A stretch of DNA of 64,000 nucleotides from Flavobacteriaceae bacterium UBA4166 (GTDB lineage: Bacteria; Bacteroidota; Bacteroidia; Flavobacteriales; Flavobacteriaceae): positions 3,124-67,123 of the forward strand of contig DFVG01000008.1 of assembly GCA_002379985.1 (NCBI GenBank), read 5' to 3'. Below are positions 62,942 through 64,000 of this stretch, piece by piece. Under the pieces are notes generated by a model. The model had not been told where the DNA came from. It did not search any database and saw only the letters and a program-made list of their open reading frames with translations. Each line of letters opens with the position of its first letter. Within the stretch, counting starts at the first letter, position 1. The translations under genes were made by a program, and so were the position numbers.

Positions 62942-63016
62942 TGGGTCATACTGGATTCGAACCAGTGACTTCTACCCTGTCAAGGTAACACTCTGAACCA
63001 ACTGAGTTAATGACCC
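62942..63016 (-). tRNA. tRNA-Val, anticodon GAC
   Basis: 75 nt cloverleaf: acceptor GGGTCAT/ATGACCC, D-stem ACTC/GAGT, anticodon stem TTACC/GGTAG with loop TTGACAG (anticodon GAC), T-arm ACTGG-TTCGAAT-CCAGT, discriminator A. CCA is not encoded. Reads GUC and GUU codons. tRNA-Asp was considered, but that anticodon is GTC. Confidence 0.9.
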
Positions 63017-63026
63017 TACTAAGATT

Positions 63027-63034
63027 CAAAAATA
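63027..63034 (-). promoter_or_regulatory. Probable -7 promoter element for tRNA-Val(GAC)
   Basis: TATTTTTG on the minus strand, an exact TAnnTTTG match, 10 bp before the tRNA 5' end. It adjoins the T-run of the terminator just upstream. Confidence 0.5.
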
Positions 63035-63065
63035 AAAAAACCGCTGCTATTTATCTAGGAGCGGT
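63034..63065 (-). terminator. Intrinsic terminator of the small lipoprotein gene
   Basis: On the minus strand, ACCGCT pairs with AGCGGT, with a 14-base partly paired loop between, followed by seven T residues. 44 bp after the lipoprotein stop and 18 bp before the tRNA-Val(GAC) 5' end. Confidence 0.65.
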
Positions 63066-63109
63066 GCATATATTTAACGGAAATACGGAATAGATTTTTT
63101 TCGTATGAA

Positions 63110-63292
63110 TCAATTACAATTGCTTTCTAATATTCCCTTTACAATGGCTTGTGTCACCAATTCAATCTCTTGACTAGTAAGTTCTTTCTCTTGCTGTTTT
63201 ATGCCTAACAAAGCAGCGTCCGGTTCCTGTTCTGGAGAACAGCTACCGAAAACCAACACCATAAAGAGCAGTAATAATAACCCATTTTTCAT
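63110..63292 (-). CDS. Small lipoprotein of unknown function
   Basis: 60 aa from the ATG at 63292 (MKNGLLLLLF). The lipobox is VFGSC at Cys18. The mature part (~43 residues) is polar and helical (EKELTSQEIELVTQAIVKG) with a second cysteine near the end (ESNCN). No family recognised. It lies between the repeat array and tRNA-Val(GAC), with its own hairpin terminator. The short length makes it less certain, but the signal peptide and lipobox are convincing. Confidence 0.65.
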   Translation of the reverse strand: MKNGLLLLLFMVLVFGSCSPEQEPDAALLGIKQQEKELTSQEIELVTQAIVKGILESNCN

Positions 63293-63472
63293 AATAACAT
63301 TATTTATTCCCATTATCGGGAGTTAGACAAAACAGGGAGCTAACGTTTAAAGATAATAAATTCTTAGTTGCCTGAATATTTGAGATATAGAAACTATTAA
63401 AAAAATTGCGCACGGAGAGTGATCTACTGTAATACTCGAATTCCCAGCTACAAATAAAATCCAATCGGTTTA

Positions 63473-63837
63473 GGGTTCTTTTCCTTCGGAAAACATCCCG
63501 AAGCGAAACCACTAGTGCAACTACAAATCCTTGTTTGCTGTGCAAACTCTTTTAGGGAGAAGCGAGCTGATACTAGGGCCACAAGAGGTTACATGCAAGA
63601 ATACCTTTCTGAAGGGATTCTTTTCCTTCGTAAAACATCCCGAAGCGAAACCACTGGTGCGACTACAAATCCTTGATTGCTGTATAAACGCTTTTAGCGT
63701 GGAGCGATTTGAAAACAGGGTTCTAGGAATAAACATCCAAGAATATTTTTCATAAGGGATTCTTTTCCTGCGGAAAAGATCCCGAAGCGAAACCACTAGT
63801 GCAACTACAAATCCTTGTTTGCTGTGCAAACTCTTTT
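63473..63837. repeat. Three direct repeats (~82-bp core, ~142-bp period)
   Basis: Cores at 63473-63553, 63614-63695 and 63756-63837 share GGG-TTCTTTTCCT-CG, ATCCCGAAGCGAAACCACT, and AACTACAAATCCTTG...GCTGT. The ~60-bp segments between them are related but diverged (both contain AAGAATA near the end). The third copy ends in a T-run with no following spacer. The 633-bp gap between the lipoprotein gene and tRNA-Val(UAC) holds these repeats and nothing else convincing; the open frames in it (minus strand) repeat the same peptide and are artefacts of the array. Just upstream of the first core, 63410-63472 may be a decayed spacer. Confidence 0.85.
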
Positions 63838-63849
63838 TTTATTCCATTT

Positions 63850-63874
63850 GCTTTCAAAAACAAGTTTTTGAAGC
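63850..63874. repeat. Short palindromic hairpin near tRNA-Val(UAC)
   Basis: TTCAAAAAC and GTTTTTGAA form a near-perfect inverted repeat. There is no T-run on the minus strand after it, so it is not a standard terminator. It sits between the repeat array and the tRNA terminator. Confidence 0.5.
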
Positions 63875-63881
63875 TATGAAA

Positions 63882-63915
63882 TAAAAAAATCCCGATGCTC
63901 ATTGCATCGGGATTT
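63882..63915 (-). terminator. Intrinsic terminator of tRNA-Val(UAC)
   Basis: On the minus strand, AAATCCCGATGC pairs with GCATCGGGATTT around an AATGA loop, followed by a run of T. 10 bp after the tRNA 3' end. Twelve perfect base pairs. Confidence 0.9.
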
Positions 63916-63925
63916 GTTATTTAAG

Positions 63926-64000
63926 TGGGCGCGAAGGGATTCGAACCCCTGACCCCTTGGGTGTAAACCAAGTGCTCTGAACCAACTGAGCTACGCGCCC
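63926..64000 (-). tRNA. tRNA-Val, anticodon UAC
   Basis: 75 nt cloverleaf ending at the window edge: acceptor GGGCGCG/CGCGCCC, D-stem GCTC/GAGC, anticodon stem CTTGG/CCAAG with loop TTTACAC (anticodon TAC), T-arm AGGGG-TTCGAAT-CCCTT, discriminator A, no encoded CCA. Complete, but its promoter lies beyond the window. Confidence 0.92.

Noticed and set aside
63300..63829. Two minus-strand open frames of 81 and 102 residues in the repeat array
   Set aside because: Both encode the same MHSKQGFVVALVVSLRD-like peptide from the repeat core in different copies; they are repeat by-products with no signal, family or promoter.
63473..63837. CRISPR array reading of the ~142-bp repeats
   Set aside because: The repeats (82 bp) are too long and spacers too similar to each other; there are only three copies and no cas genes in the window.

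Overview
The window reads as a chromosomal segment from a member of the Bacteroidota, most likely a flavobacterium (Flavobacteriaceae). The evidence is a SusC/SusD outer-membrane uptake pair, type IX secretion (T9SS) genes porV, porU and gldJ, three proteins ending in Por-type sorting domains, Bacteroidota-type promoters (TAnnTTTG close to the start codon), and a near-absence of Shine-Dalgarno sequences. Genes are dense. I see no rRNA, phage, insertion sequence or CRISPR array.

Layout. 1-5.9 kb: the 3' part of a susC, a susD-like lipoprotein gene and a third lipoprotein gene, closed by a strong terminator. 6-9.1 kb: a T9SS-exported arylsulfotransferase-like protein, a lipoprotein and rlmB, coupled by ATGA overlaps. 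9.1-11.2 kb: a rhomboid protease and rarA, divergent. 11.2-20.1 kb: a seven-gene minus-strand operon running from radC through a deacetylase-like protein, a yjjG-like nucleotidase and envelope proteins to a 1.1-kaa VCBS/ASPIC lipoprotein. 20.1-25.8 kb: a DinB-like protein and a PaiB-like protein facing mpl, then TPR and DUF4136 envelope proteins, obgE and adk. 26-31.3 kb: purK, purE, a T9SS cargo gene, an M3 peptidase, and an ECF sigma factor with a small zinc anti-sigma candidate. 31.3-41.9 kb: a UbiA-like membrane protein, gcvP, a KAS III/methyltransferase pair, an FG-GAP T9SS cargo gene, a glycosyltransferase, an alkaline phosphatase and mlaE/mlaF. 41.9-48.6 kb: an SDR-sprT-manC-DUF389 operon and pdhA-pdhC. 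48.6-57.4 kb: porU-porV-cdd, then gldJ and murF. 57.4-61.1 kb: a tightly overlapping photolyase operon of DUF2256, CRY-DASH, a (6-4)-type photolyase, a TIGR03643 protein and a DUF2452 protein. 61.2-64 kb: dps, a YitT membrane protein, and two tRNA-Val genes flanking a small lipoprotein gene and a set of ~142-bp direct repeats.

How it fits together. Much of the window serves the cell envelope. PorV and PorU are the outer-membrane shuttle and sortase of T9SS, and GldJ is the gliding/secretion lipoprotein. The C-terminal-domain proteins at 6.0, 27.7 and 36.7 kb are likely clients. SusCD imports a nutrient that cannot be named from sequence. The rest is housekeeping: purine synthesis, glycine cleavage, the pyruvate dehydrogenase complex, peptidoglycan synthesis and recycling, ribosome assembly and DNA repair. 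The least-explained system is the photolyase operon, in which three small uncharacterised proteins are coupled to two light-dependent flavoproteins. The repeat array between the tRNA-Val genes is the least-explained non-coding element.
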